In this document: positions 1 to 10,960 of the stretch, one piece after another
How the letters are laid out: each line of letters starts with the position of its first letter
How positions within the stretch are numbered: the first letter of the stretch is position 1
Assembly (NCBI GenBank): GCA_051453625.1
Contig: JBOZIK010000001.1
Span: 291,249,825 to 291,286,509, forward strand
Direction of reading: 5' to 3'
DNA: 36,685 bases
DNA from: Welwitschia mirabilis
Lineage: Eukaryota; Gnetophyta; Gnetopsida; Welwitschiales
The notes under the pieces: generated by a model
The model's database searches: none
The model's input: the letters and a program-made list of their open reading frames with translations, nothing else
What the model was told of the DNA's origin: nothing
Program-made: the position numbers and the translations under genes

Positions 1-1740
1 TGTTAAAATTATTGAGAATATCTCATCCTACACCACTTTAAATACCTATTTTCAAACATTCCCTTTTCCTCAAACCTCCTTTTCCATACAATTGGCACAA
101 TGCACTATTTCCCTACCTATTCAATGTTCTATCCTAACCAACCCCGTTTCCTAGCCTTAATTCAAGTAATCTCTACCCTAATAATAGCCCCTCACTTAAT
201 AAATATATACTAAAATACTATTCCACTTATTACCACCTCAATGGCTCTGATAAAAGCTCAACATCCACTTTCCTCCACCTCTTGTACACCCTCCATAAGT
301 GGATGCGTTAGTGTCTACCACTCAACCTCCCAAATGTGAGACACTAACTTTGCTCGATGGCATACCTATGATGGTCCTACTCCCACCATCCACAATACCA
401 CTCTCTTTGTTTCTAGTGGTAACTCATCTCAATCCAGCTTCCTTGCATCAAGTAATTATTCTTATGTCCTCTTTTCATATGGTGTTTTTCTTTACTACCT
501 TCAACTAATGCATAAAGTTCTTTACCACTGCTTCCCTTATCGTGTAGTGTCTTTGCTCATGTACCTCTTCATCCCAGTACCTTTCTACTTTGTGTCTATG
601 CTAAATCCATGCTTTTTAGTCTACCTCTCATTCCCCCTTCCTTTGCATGAATCATCGACTCTCGTTGCCTACTCCTTGTCTCAAATCAGTGTACTTACAT
701 TACTATACTCAGCAACACTTCCTCCCTCCCTCAATGTGCTTCGTCTTTTATCTCGTCATGCTTGCATCTCTTACATGCCTGCATTGCCACAAGCCTTTTC
801 AATAATGACTTTGCACTCCACTATTGTGTAATCATCCTGACATCTATTGCTCCTCACTCCACTAGCTCATTCTACCACCTTGCACACGTACGCCAAAGTG
901 CATGCTTCCACCACTAATCAACACCCACTTGAAGCATGACATCCTACAATAGTTGCATTGTAATCATTCAACTCATAGTGCCTTCTGTAGCTACACTGCA
1001 CTACTTTGATACTACAACATGCTCTTCCATTACTAAATTATGCTATCTCAATACTAAACTGCATCCTTCTATTACTGAAATACATCTCCTTAATGCATTG
1101 TGCCCTTTAACAATCCTATGCCCTACACCAGCTACAGATTGCACCTCCACCTTGCTAACTTCACTGCTATGTGTCAATAGAACCTACATGCAATGCATTA
1201 GTAGATCAAAACCAACATCCATAGGCTCTAATACTTTGTTTTGCATTGTTAGTATCAAATCTAACTCGGTTAATTACAATTGCTCACTTGGTGCCCAGTC
1301 ACTTTGCCATGTTAGTGTACCCTTATCATGATTTCCTACTACTAACTTAGCCTTCTCTAACCTTTTTCATAATAAAGGGTTTACTTGTAATGACCACTCT
1401 TCTTCCTCTTTAATCTATAATGCTTTTTCATTATTCTTTCTAAGTCTAGCTCCCAATTATAATCCCTTATAGGATTGTTCTTCATGTAATCCCTATGACC
1501 CCATACCTCCTCTTTTATAAGCCCTTGAGGGACCTTCCTTTTAATCCCTTACTTTCCCTTTACATAATCCCTTCATGAATTTTCAATCCTATTGCCCTCC
1601 TTATCCTCTTCTTCCATTGACACATTCTCTCCTAATATATCCTTTATTGAAGACTTTGAAGTCCTCTATAATCATAATGATCTGGATTACCTATTCCTTG
1701 TTGTAATAATGAGCAAGGAGATAACTTAGAACCTTTCACT
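1..1740. other. C-rich, G-poor island without recognised gene
   Basis: This block differs from the rest of the window. The plus strand is rich in C and T and poor in G, overall GC is visibly higher, and short words such as TGCAT, GCATG and ATGCAA recur. Three plus-strand open frames (299-508, 508-831, 936-1331) read as Leu/Ser/Pro/His-rich strings with no domain I recognise, and they probably stay open because of the base composition. The minus strand is purine-rich, as retrotransposon coding strands often are, but I could not read a gag, protease or polymerase motif there. It may be the remnant of a different repeat family or an untranslated retroelement region. It runs into a 450-base gap. 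Confidence 0.4.
1381..1548 (-). pseudogene. Short basic open frame of unknown origin
   Basis: Read on the minus strand, 55 codons are open between a TAA (1549-1551) and the TAA at 1381-1383. The peptide is charged and not low-complexity: it includes KEEVWGHRDYMKNNPIRDYN and ends in a Lys/Arg-rich tail (HYRLKRKKSGHYK). There is no good start codon at its head and no family that I recognise. It lies in the purine-rich strand of the compositional island, so it may be a surviving fragment of a decayed coding sequence, or chance. Confidence 0.2.
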
Positions 1741-1785
1741 ATTTAATAGGCACTAAAACTTCCACAATGACACAATGCAATGCAT

Positions 1786-2235
1786 NNNNNNNNNNNNNNN
1801 NNNNNNNNNNNNNNNNNNNNNNNNNNNNNNNNNNNNNNNNNNNNNNNNNNNNNNNNNNNNNNNNNNNNNNNNNNNNNNNNNNNNNNNNNNNNNNNNNNNN
1901 NNNNNNNNNNNNNNNNNNNNNNNNNNNNNNNNNNNNNNNNNNNNNNNNNNNNNNNNNNNNNNNNNNNNNNNNNNNNNNNNNNNNNNNNNNNNNNNNNNNN
2001 NNNNNNNNNNNNNNNNNNNNNNNNNNNNNNNNNNNNNNNNNNNNNNNNNNNNNNNNNNNNNNNNNNNNNNNNNNNNNNNNNNNNNNNNNNNNNNNNNNNN
2101 NNNNNNNNNNNNNNNNNNNNNNNNNNNNNNNNNNNNNNNNNNNNNNNNNNNNNNNNNNNNNNNNNNNNNNNNNNNNNNNNNNNNNNNNNNNNNNNNNNNN
2201 NNNNNNNNNNNNNNNNNNNNNNNNNNNNNNNNNNN
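1786..2235. other. Assembly gap (450 N)
   Basis: A run of N. It is bordered by TGCAT on both sides, but the longer flanks do not match. It removes the sequence just upstream of the copia reverse transcriptase, so the integrase of that element cannot be seen. Confidence 0.99.
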
Positions 2236-2318
2236 TGCATTATGAAATGTCTTAAATTATTAAAAATGAAACCTAGACTTGAGTTTCATGACCAATACAT
2301 AAATCCATAATAGACCTT

Positions 2319-3640
2319 AAATGGGTATTTCACGTTAAGTAAGGTCAAACTGAATTTATTGAAAAATACAAAGCCGGTCTTGCCATTAAAGGTTATAATC
2401 AATGTTAAGATTATGATTTTAAAGAGAGATTTGCTTTAGTATCATGGGTTGAATTAGTTAAAATATTTCTAGCTATTGCAATTAAGCTAAATACTTGAAT
2501 TCTTCAACTTGATGTAGCTTCACCTTTTTTAAATGATCAATTAGAAGAAGAAGTACATGTTGAGTAGTCACAGGATTTTATAGATCAGAATTATCTAGAC
2601 CATGTCTACCACCTACATAAAGCTCTATATGGACTAAAGTAGGCATCAAGAGCTTGGTTCCAGAGAATTCATGAATTCTTTATAATTTCATTCTTTTGAC
2701 ATCTATCTTCTAAATCAAATATTTATGAGAAAACAATAGATGATGATTATACCTTTGGTTGCTTATATGTTAATGACTTAATATGTTTTTCTTCCTCAAC
2801 CCTAATGAATAAAATATTTCAAAAAATGATGAAAAATAAGTTTGAAATAACTGATTTGGATGAAATAACCGATTTTCTTGAGATTTAAATAAAGGAGAAT
2901 TTCTTCTCTATATATCTATACCAGTCAAAATATACACAAACTATACTTTAAAGGTTCAAGATGACAAATTGTAAACCAATATTTACTCCACTTCTTATTA
3001 ATATCAAACTTGTAAAAGATGATGATTTGCCTATTATTGAAGCCATATTGTACTACTCACTCATTGAAAGTTTATCATATTTTTAAATATTTAGAGAAAC
3101 TAGCTTCTTTAATCTCAGATATCACAAACATAAAAACAACTTACTTCTCCATGATTACTCAGATGCTAATTGGGGAGGTTTTCTTGATGATTGCAAATCA
3201 ACCATAAGTTATTGCTTCTTTTTTAGACATTTACTTATCTCCTAGTTTCTAAGAAATAAAATATAGTAGTAGTATAATCTATAGAAGTAGATCACTTTGG
3301 TTTTTCTGAAGCCACAAAGCAAGATGTCTGAATCCATTCACTACTCTTAGAAATGGGGTTTTCTGATAAAGCACCAATTCAAATGTTTTATCCTAATACT
3401 ACAACCATTGCTATTGGTAATAATCTAGTATTTCATGCATGAACTAAACATATAGTTATCAAGCATCAATTTATTAGAGATTTAATTGACAAGAACTTTA
3501 TTAGGGTTGATCATGTAGGATCTAATTTTGAAATAGCAAATATATTCACAAAACCACTTGCTCAAGAATAATTTATTAGATTTTGAAACTTCCTAGGTAT
3601 TGAAGAAGTTGATACTAAGGGGGATAATCTTAGGATGTGA
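2319..3640 (+). pseudogene. Ty1/copia pol remnant: reverse transcriptase and RNase H
   Basis: This is the 3' part of a copia polyprotein, which copies element RNA into DNA. The order of readable motifs is: KWVF at 2319; FIEKYKAGLAIKGY, the usual RT lead-in; LDVASPFLN at 2508-2534 (family LDVKxAFLNG); YGLK-stop-ASRAWF from 2628 (family YGLKQAPRAWF); YVNDLICF at 2766, the YVDD catalytic box with its first Asp changed to Asn; the RNase H box DANWGGFLDDCKSTISYCFF from 3162; GNNLVFHA-stop-TKHI; and IFTKPLAQE near 3545. In-frame stops sit at expected Gln (TAG, TAA) and Arg (TGA) codons, and there are several frameshifts. The catalytic change and stops make it non-functional. Integrase and gag are lost in or before the upstream gap. 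The frame ends ATG-TGA at 3640, right after a purine tract. Confidence 0.92.
3617..3626 (+). other. Candidate polypurine tract of the copia remnant
   Basis: A short purine run (AAGGGGGATA) lies at the end of the RNase H region, where copia elements carry the tract that primes plus-strand DNA synthesis. A 3' LTR should start close by, possibly at TGTGATGTC from 3636. I could not confirm the LTR because no second copy is visible. Confidence 0.5.
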
Positions 3641-3682
3641 TGTCAACATTCAAAATTAAAATCTATTGTTTTTCTCAATTTT

Positions 3683-3743
3683 NNNNNNNNNNNNNNNNNN
3701 NNNNNNNNNNNNNNNNNNNNNNNNNNNNNNNNNNNNNNNNNNN
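3683..3743. other. Assembly gap (61 N)
   Basis: A run of N, with flanks that do not match each other. It interrupts the candidate copia 3' LTR. Confidence 0.99.
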
Positions 3744-4507
3744 GTTTAGCTATTTTATCCTAAATTCACGAGTTCTTTTATTCTTCCAATTTTCTTCATG
3801 TATTATAAGTAGTTATTGACTTTTTATGTATTCTTTTATATTAGGATCACTTAGGATAAATTCTTAACATTTTTATTATAGGTTCTTTTTTTAAATATAA
3901 GATTTTAGAATACTTAATCTTCATACTAGTAATCCATAGTGAGATAATGTGGTTTCGATCAAAGATGCTTAATAACATGTTATATGTGCAACTTAGTAGA
4001 AGAAAACTTATGTTGAATTATGGCTAATGTTATGTTTCTCTATCATTTAATCTTAAAACCTATCTAGGTATTGCATACATAAATAATATTAATTAGTAAG
4101 ACATATTAAAATAAAGGGGATGTGAGAATTAGAAATCTAACATATTAGTTTTAGAGGGGTTAAATGTATTAAAAATAATGGTAAGCATGTTTTTAAGTGG
4201 TATAAACATGTCACACTTAAAGCTTAGAAGTAGAAATCATAGTAGTAAACTTAGATTTCAACCTAACATGATCTATAGTATTTACTTTTTTAATATAATT
4301 ATTTCAAATAAAACCTAAGATAATAGCTCAAAGGAAAGATGAGGTTATAGAAAGTTAACTTAACATGGATAAGATGATTGTCAAATCTTTTGCAAAGTCC
4401 TAAAGACTATGTAGATTAGGAATAAGGTGTAGGAAATAACAATATAAAATAATAGTACAAACCTATTTTTTTACTTTTAAAAGCTTAAACCCCTAGTATT
4501 TAAAGGT
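3744..4507. other. No gene seen; probable LTR or leader sequence
   Basis: AT-rich non-coding sequence between the copia remnant and the gypsy gag. It should hold the end of the copia LTR and the 5' LTR or leader of the next element. A weak primer-binding-like word (TGGTATAAAC, 4198-4207) is present, but I do not rely on it. No repeat boundary could be fixed. Confidence 0.4.
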
Positions 4508-5292
4508 TTTGAAGATCTTATAGAAGCTAAAGATTGGATTACTAAGATTAGTAATCTATTAGAAACACAATACTATTCTAAGAAGGATAAGGTAAAAATG
4601 GCTATGTATGTATTAGAACCTAACATATTTATTTGGTGGAAAATATAATGAGCTAAGTTGATGTATCCTAAATATGAGCTTACCTAGAGAGATTCTAAGA
4701 ATAATTTCATTCTAGATACATTACTAGTTAATTAAAAAGATAAATTATGAGGAATATTATGATTTAAGAAAAGATATATGATATTTTTCTAGTACAAATC
4801 ATCTCTCCTATGTTATGTACATAACTTGAATGATGATGAAATTTAAAAGGCAAGTCACTGTATAACAAAACTACATCCTATACTTAATGATAGGATTCAT
4901 TGTTGGACTCTAAAACTTTAGCTTAAGTACTATCCAAGGAAATTATGAGAAAAGAACTAGAGGAAAAGAAATGAGCAAGCACTAATAAAAAAAGCTAAGT
5001 TTAAATTCCTTCTAGAATATCACAATTTAAGAAAATTGGTAATAGTAAGAAAACTCTTTTAAAATAATTAAATAAATCAACAAAGAGTGGTCATTTATAG
5101 AGCATCAATAAGTCCAAGAAAAAGTATAATTAAAATATGTTTAAAAAAATAGTGTCAGAAACATGAGATTCACACATGTTTACTAGAGTTGTAGCAGAGA
5201 TCACATGGTAATTTAGTGTTTTAAAAATCATAGTAATTATCAAGAATATTTTTTCAAGTGTAATGAATTACATTTTAAAAAGGATTCTCCCT
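4508..5292 (+). pseudogene. Gypsy gag with degenerate zinc knuckle
   Basis: Structural capsid/nucleocapsid part of the gypsy element. The first 45 codons (4508-4641) are open and match the plant gypsy gag core: an acidic and aromatic head (AKDWITKI), SKKDKVKMAMYVLEP, then IFIWWK, corresponding to the family's xxAxWW. At 5252-5292 the CCHC knuckle reads FKCNELHFKKDSP. The second Cys and the His are kept, while the first and last Cys positions read Phe and Ser. Between these points the frame is lost several times. Confidence 0.85.
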
Positions 5293-5431
5293 TGCTAAAA
5301 AAATACTTATAATATTTATGACATTAAGAGAACCAAAAAAATCACAAACAAATCTTAATACAGCATGTTATATACAATTAGTATCATTTCAACTCAGAAT
5401 TATAGATGGAATAAGTGTAATGTCTAGAAAA

Positions 5432-5490
5432 TCCATTTATGTTTTATTTACTAGTGGAGATACATATTATTTTATTTCTCTTAAATTTAT
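5432..5490 (+). pseudogene. Gypsy aspartic protease active-site region
   Basis: The stretch reads SIYVLFTSGDTYYFISLKF, matching the family pattern VLFDSGATHSFIS. The catalytic Asp of DSG reads Thr and the following Ala reads Asp, so the enzyme would be dead. Downstream, DLRSYDLVLSINWMI (about 5628-5672) matches the family's DFDVILGMDWL. Confidence 0.82.
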
Positions 5491-5869
5491 GAAATAACAT
5501 AAATTATAAAAAGTTAAAGTGTCATATAAATGGCATATTAAGCTAGCCACTAGACAAAGAAAGATAGTTGATCAAATGAATTCTCAATGCCATGTGGTTC
5601 TTTATTTTGGAATTTGTTGTCATAGATTTAAGATCTTATGATCTTGTTTTGAGTATAAATTGGATGATTAAACATATAGCTAGTATAGGCTATTTTGAAA
5701 AAGTAATTAAGGCCACTGTTAATGGAAAACCTTAGGAATTCCAAGGATTTCAAACCCTAATTTCTAAGAGAATGATTAAGGTAAAATAATTAAAAAGGAA
5801 TATTAAAAAAGGGGGGATCAAACAATATTGAAAAATATTAATATAATATAAAAATTCAAGAAAGAGGGA

Positions 5870-6540
5870 TGTACATCCATTGTAGTGATTGGAGAATATC
5901 TAAGCATATTTGCAAATGAACTACATGGTATGTTGCTAATTAGAGATATAAAATTTAAAGATAGAAAATTTGCTATAGATCTATTATCTAAAATAAGACC
6001 AATTTCTAAAGTATCATATAAGATATTGTTCAATGAGATAATGAATCTTAAACTACATTTATAAGAACTTTTAATAAGGAATTCATTAGGCCTAATACTT
6101 TGTCATGGGGGGTACAAGTACTTTTTTTTTAAAAAAAGAAGGATAGTGGATTAAGATTCTACATATATTAAAGATAGTTGAATAAGTTTACTAACTGAGA
6201 ATAAGTACCCACTTCCAAATATTCATGAGTTGTTTTGATTAGTTACAAGAGAAAAAATGTTTCTTCAAAATAGACCTAAAATGTAAATATCATTTTAATT
6301 AGGAAAGAAGAGTTTTTCAAAATAGTATATAGAACACACTATGGATACTACAAGTTCACAGTTATGTCTTTTATATTAATAAATGTTCTATTATTAATTA
6401 TGAGCTACATGAACAAGATTTATTCTCACTATTTATATAAGTTTATTATTGTATTCATTGATGATATTCTTATCTACCTTAGAGTAGAGAAAGAATATTC
6501 CTAACATTTAAGAATAGTTTGATAGACTCTTAAGGAATAG
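5870..6540 (+). pseudogene. Gypsy reverse transcriptase region
   Basis: The lead-in GEYLSIFANELHGML (about 5893-5937) and FAIDLLSKIRPISKVSYK (about 5970-6023) match the conserved segment before plant gypsy RT. The fingers/palm part is badly decayed, with GKKSFSKYIEHTMDTTSS still alignable. The catalytic box FIIVFIDDILIYLRVEKEYS at 6442-6501 is intact, including both Asp residues. The region between about 6060 and 6240 is disrupted. Confidence 0.88.
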
Positions 6541-6639
6541 GCAAATATAATTTTTAAAAAAGAAAATTAAAATTCTTAATTATGTCATTACAAATAGTAG
6601 TATTAAAGTCGGCCTAGACAAGGTAAAAGACATTTCAAC

Positions 6640-7200
6640 TTGGTATGCACCTAAAAATTTAACTAAAAATTTAATTTCTAGGATTAATAAGTTATTATCA
6701 AAGGTTTGTAAAGGATTCATCTAAATTTGTCACATCTTAAATACATTCTTTTAAAAAGGGAAAGGAGTTTAAGTGGAAAACTTAATGTGAAAATTCTTTT
6801 CAAAGATTAAAGAAGATGTTGGTTTCTCCTCCATTTTTAATCATGCTAGAAAGATATAGATCATTTTTAGTATGTAAAAATGCATTTGATAATGAAGTAT
6901 ATTGTAAGATAAAAGATTCATCAATTGTGAATGAAGTCAAGTTAAGCCTCATGAAAATAATATCTTACTTATGATCTAAAATTAGTTTTAGTAGTTCATG
7001 CATTTAAAATTTAATAACATTATTTATATGGAGAGGAGTTTAAACTAATTACTAAAGTTTAAAGTATATTTTTAGTTACCTAAATCTTAATTTTAATAAA
7101 AATAAATAGATAGAATTGTTTAAAAATTACAATTTTGAGATAAATTACCATGAAGGAAAATAAAACAAGGTAGCCAATATAGTAAGTAGAAGGATATATG
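6640..7200 (+). pseudogene. Gypsy RT connection and RNase H region
   Basis: Readable pieces in order are LISYYQRFVKDSSKF (family GLAGYYRRFVxxFS), KKGKEFKWKT, SFQRLKKMLVSPPFL, HDLKLVLVVHAFKI at 6969 (family THDLELAAVVxALK), HYLYGEEFKLITKV (family HYLYGxxxxVxTDHKSL), and YNFEINYHEGK-stop-NKVANIVSRR (family YDxxIxYHPGKANVVADALSR). Frameshifts separate the pieces. Confidence 0.85.
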
Positions 7201-7589
7201 AAAAATTAATGATTCTTATTCCTTCTAGATACTCAAATATGTTAAGAAGCAATTTTAACAAGATATGTTTATGTTGAAAAAATATAAAAAAGTTAAATAA
7301 AAAAACCTTAAAAGATGATTTCTAGTTTATTCCTAATAGATGTTTAACATTTAAAGGGAAGTTGTACATTATAGAAAGTGGATATTTATGAAATAAAACC
7401 CAAGTAAATTTAATAAAATAATATATTTATTCCATATTAGTAGTGCTAAGATGTATTGTAACTTATCTAATATCTTAGATATAAAAATAATGTGGTAGGT
7501 TACATCAGTAAGTCTATATGTCAATAAGTCAAGGAAGAATATGTGCTAAAAGTTAGAGAATGATAATCACATGATATTTTTAAATAAAA

Positions 7590-8620
7590 ACAAGATACTA
7601 TTATCATGATTTTAATGTGAAATTTCCAAGGAATAGACTAGGACATGATGTAATTATGGTAGTAGTAGATTTGTTAACAAAGTGGCATAGTTTCTAGTCA
7701 TTACTACTATGGTTTAAGTAAAGAAGTATAAGGTTGATTTTGAAAGAGATTTTTCAATTACTTAGAATGCCTTAAAATATTATCTCTCATTAAAATTTTT
7801 ATTTTTCTTCTAGATTTTGGTAGACATTACAATAGTCATTAGATATCAAAATAAGTATAAGCATAACTTATCATCCTAAAACAAATGGATAAATAAAATA
7901 AGTTAATTAGGTATTGAAATATTTGCTACACCTATCTATTCTTGATAATCCTAGTAACTAGGATGAGGTACTAAATCTTGTTTAATTTACTTATAAGAAT
8001 AGTTATAATATCTTCATTCAAATAGGACCCTTTAAGTCTCTATATAGTAGAAGATGTAGAGTTCCATCTTAATGGAATGACCCTGATGATAATATTTTTA
8101 TTATTTTTAAAATAATTAAATAAATGAAAAATACATGAAAATAATTAAGAAAAGATTAAGATAATAAGTTGAAGGACAAAAGAAATATATTGATAAATGT
8201 AGAAAATAATATGATCATGTTTTCCTTATGATTTCACTTATGAAAAGTATATTTTAATATGTGAAAATATCCAAATTATTACTTTAGTACATAGGACCAT
8301 TTGAGATTCTAAGGAGGATAGGTCTAGTAGATCATGATTTATCTCTTCTTTCTAAATTAGAATAATTAGATAATATTTTTTGTATGCCTATGATTAAGAA
8401 GTATCTATCCAACCCAATACATTTTTTCAATTGAAATAGTTTGTATGTATCAAATGTACTATCTATGAGAAACTAACAAATATTCTGGAAAGAAGAGTAC
8501 ATGTTCTATGAAATCATAAGATCTTGTAGGTGAAGATTAGATGGAAAATCCATGGTCCAAAAAAGGCTCTTTGGAAATTAAAGGAGAAAATTACAAATAG
8601 TTATCCTTACTTATTTTAAC
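7590..8620 (+). pseudogene. Gypsy integrase with chromovirus C-terminal tail
   Basis: The part of the element that inserts the DNA copy. Segments visible: the start of the core (RT-stop-CNYG, family RGHDAIWVVVDRLTK) near 7640; DIKISISITYHPKTNG with the conserved Tyr-His-Pro at 7866-7889; SNWDEVLNLV-stop-FTYKNSYN; and LYSRRCRVPS (family ALYGRRCRSPxCW). The C-terminus reads ILERRVHVL-stop-NHKILVVK, RWKIHGPKKALWKLKEKI and YPYLF. The motif W-x(6)-ATWE of the family appears as a degenerate KKALWKLKE. No chromodomain can be proven at this level of decay. Confidence 0.85.
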
Positions 8621-9750
8621 AGTTATTTTTTAGAAGGAAATTTTCTTAAGAGAAGATAATGCTTTATTTAAAAATTTTTAAGGTTCTTATTATTTAACAT
8701 TAGATCCATAATTATGATTTATGTAAAATAGTATTATGTATAGCTACATACTTGGTATTAATGTTATGTTATGTTAAGATGTTAAACTAACTTTTTGGTT
8801 ACATTAAATGTCTAATTTTCATTATGCCTATAGCATTATATCACTAATATACATTATAATTCATTAAACTATATGAATGAAATGTTAAAATGTTAGATTT
8901 AATCCTAATGTTTGTAGAGAATATATTCTAGCATGTAATATAATATAGCATGATGGAAATCAGGTTACCTAAGTAGTAATACATTCTATGGATTATTACA
9001 CAAAAACAAATCCATGGGATAGATGAATATGTGAATAATGAAGGTTCATATGTAAATGTATCATTAGTAACTAGATAATTTTCATATTTGTCCTTAAAAA
9101 GTTGGAAAGTACTTTTGATGCATAATTAATGCTAGTAATACATTAATATTGTCTTATTTATTATAGCTTAGATTGAATTATTGAATAATTTGTGAATGTA
9201 AGAATCATTAAAAAATATCTAGATCTCCTTATGTAACTTCCATTACATTACAAGCTAGAACCTGATGTGTTTAGATCTTAAGAAAGCATCATGACTTTCA
9301 TACAAATGTTATTTTAAGATCTGTAACTATAAAATAGAAGATGATTAAATAACATGAAAGAGGATTCCTAACTTAGTGAGAGAATCTAATAAGAAGCACA
9401 CCTATTCATTATCCTTTTTTCAATTCCTTCATTAAATGTTTTTCTTAGATTTAACATAGAAATATTTGAGATATAATTATTCCTTCATAGCTATCAATAA
9501 ATATTTGTCAAATCAAACATGAATCCTAATTTTAAAGACATTAAAGTAAAATAAACATCCTTACTATATTTAATTATAGATGTATAAATTTACATTTTTA
9601 GTTTCACATATGCATATCTTTCTCTTTATCTAACTTTTGCAATACATAATGCTAGATCTAATCAAATTAGTAGATTAAATATGAAATATTTTTATTTTTC
9701 TTAGATGTTATTAATATATGAAATTATTAAAAATTTAGAGTTAATTTCTA
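8621..9750. other. No gene; candidate 3' LTR of the gypsy element
   Basis: AT-rich sequence directly downstream of the integrase end, where the 3' LTR should lie. A TATA-like stretch (TATAAAATAG, 9329-9338) lies in it, as expected for an LTR promoter, but such words are common at this base composition. No matching copy upstream of gag was found by eye, so the LTR boundaries remain unknown. Confidence 0.4.
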
Positions 9751-9751
9751 T

Positions 9752-10960
9752 ATGGATAGTACTAAAACAGTTACTAAATTTGCAAAATATAGCCTTGCTA
9801 AAAACACCTATGCTAACTTAGTTAATCACAATAAGGAATAGTGATGGAAAAGGGAATTAATGGAGATGTCATTTAGAGGATGGCTATTTTTTAATAGTGT
9901 TGTTCAAAAGATTATAGTAACATAGGAGATGTCAAGATAATAATGGAAAAGAAAAGGAATGAATAGATTCAAAGAAGTAAAGGCTTTGAATGTTAGAATG
10001 AAAGATAATACTTAAGGTTACTTGCCAAAATTTCAACATAAGTTCATGTTTTTTTCTTTTAGTTTTGTCCATATCACCTAGTACTTTTGGAAATTTAAAG
10101 AATAATGAGTTTCCAACTAATTTCTCTACTCATATTTATGGTCATTCTCATTCTATTTTGGAGAAGTTAAGTAGTGTCTATAGTTAGAAAAGCTATGTTA
10201 AAGGATGTTATTTGTAAGTTTGTTAAATCCCTTCTTTAGAATAAAAGGAATTAATTTACTAAGGCTAATAAAAAACTAGATAAGTTAAAATCAGATTTTT
10301 AGTTTCTCTTTTCTTATTTAAACAATGCACAATTAAATATATGAAATAGATCTTCTACTATGCACAAATGGACGGATGATACTAATAGTATGATTATGGA
10401 TGCAAAACATACTCTAGAATAATTGTACCTCTTCATCTAGACATATTATTTCTTACATTAATTTTCTATCTTTTAATAGAAGTTATTTAAATTTTTATTT
10501 TTGTAAAATTCAAAAGGAGTATGGAATCTTAGAAAATATTAGATTAAATTAGGATGAATATCTCTATTCTTGAAATAATTTCATCTTATAGATATCTTGT
10601 AAAATTGATTAGAGATGATCATTTTATCATTGTAGTTAATTCTAGTTCTAAAATCAAGCAGTTTACAAAATGAGTGATTATATATGGATACAAAAAACAA
10701 ACTAGGTATTTCTTACTTGTGGTTAAGGAATGTAGGGTGGTTTATATGTATAGAATGGATGAAATCATTAAAATCCTAATAATTCTTACTCTTAATTACA
10801 TTCTAGAATCTTTAGGCTTAGATGATTAAGGCCCTATGTTATTGACTCATGTGTGTTATGTCCATTTGCTTAAACTTAAACATAAATGGGGAGTTTAACA
10901 TCAAGTTTTATTAATCAATTTTTTAAGTTTTAGTAATTATATCATAGCAATATTCCTATT
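9752..10960 (+). pseudogene. Decayed open frames of unknown family
   Basis: Three consecutive plus-strand stretches read like old protein-coding sequence. The first (9752-10073) begins MDSTKTVTKFAKYSLAKNTY and continues in the same frame through RGWLFFNSVVQKIIVT and KEVKALNVRMKDNT. The second (about 10186-10440, another frame) contains KAMLKDVICKFVKSLL and FTKANKKLDKLKSDF and may form a helix or coil. The third (10554-10960, third frame) reads MNISILEIISSYRYLVKLI, then RYFLLVVKECRVVYMYRMDE and GPMLLTHVCYVHLLKLKHKW, with only three stops in the first 120 codons. Stops are mostly TAA/TAG, and one is TGA in a position that could have been CGA. I recognise no retroelement domain. It could be an extra ORF of a retroelement or a decayed unrelated gene. 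Confidence 0.4.

Larger units (their letters stand above)
4508..8620 (+). pseudogene. Ty3/gypsy chromovirus-like gag-pol remnant (Tekay/Del type)
   Basis: A nearly full-length but heavily decayed gag-pol in the standard gypsy order. Gag starts with FEDLIEAKDWITKISNLLE (4508) and has a degenerate zinc knuckle near 5252. Protease (5441), reverse transcriptase with FIIVFIDDILIY (6442), RNase H (HDLKLVLVVHAFKI, 6969) and integrase (TYHPKTNG, 7866; LYSRRCRVPS, about 8037) follow. The C-terminal end, ILERRVHVL to ITNSYPYLF (8483-8620), matches the conserved tail of plant chromoviruses, which in that group carries a chromodomain-like region. Order, length (about 4.1 kb) and tail support Tekay/Del. 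Dozens of stops and several frameshifts rule out function; most stops fall on expected Gln codons. LTRs were not resolved. Confidence 0.92.

Noticed and set aside
299-1331. Three plus-strand open frames (69, 107 and 131 codons) as genes
   Set aside because: Low-complexity Leu/Ser/Pro/His text with no domain. G-poor, C-rich sequence contains few stop codons on this strand, so open frames are expected.
1743-2310. Open frames of 156-176 codons
   Set aside because: They consist almost entirely of N and reflect the gap, not sequence.
4198-4207. TGGTATAAAC as the gypsy primer-binding site
   Set aside because: Only the first six bases match the Met-tRNA site, and such words are common by chance here.
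5818-6033. 71-codon minus-strand frame
   Set aside because: It is antisense to the readable lead-in of the gypsy reverse transcriptase on the plus strand.
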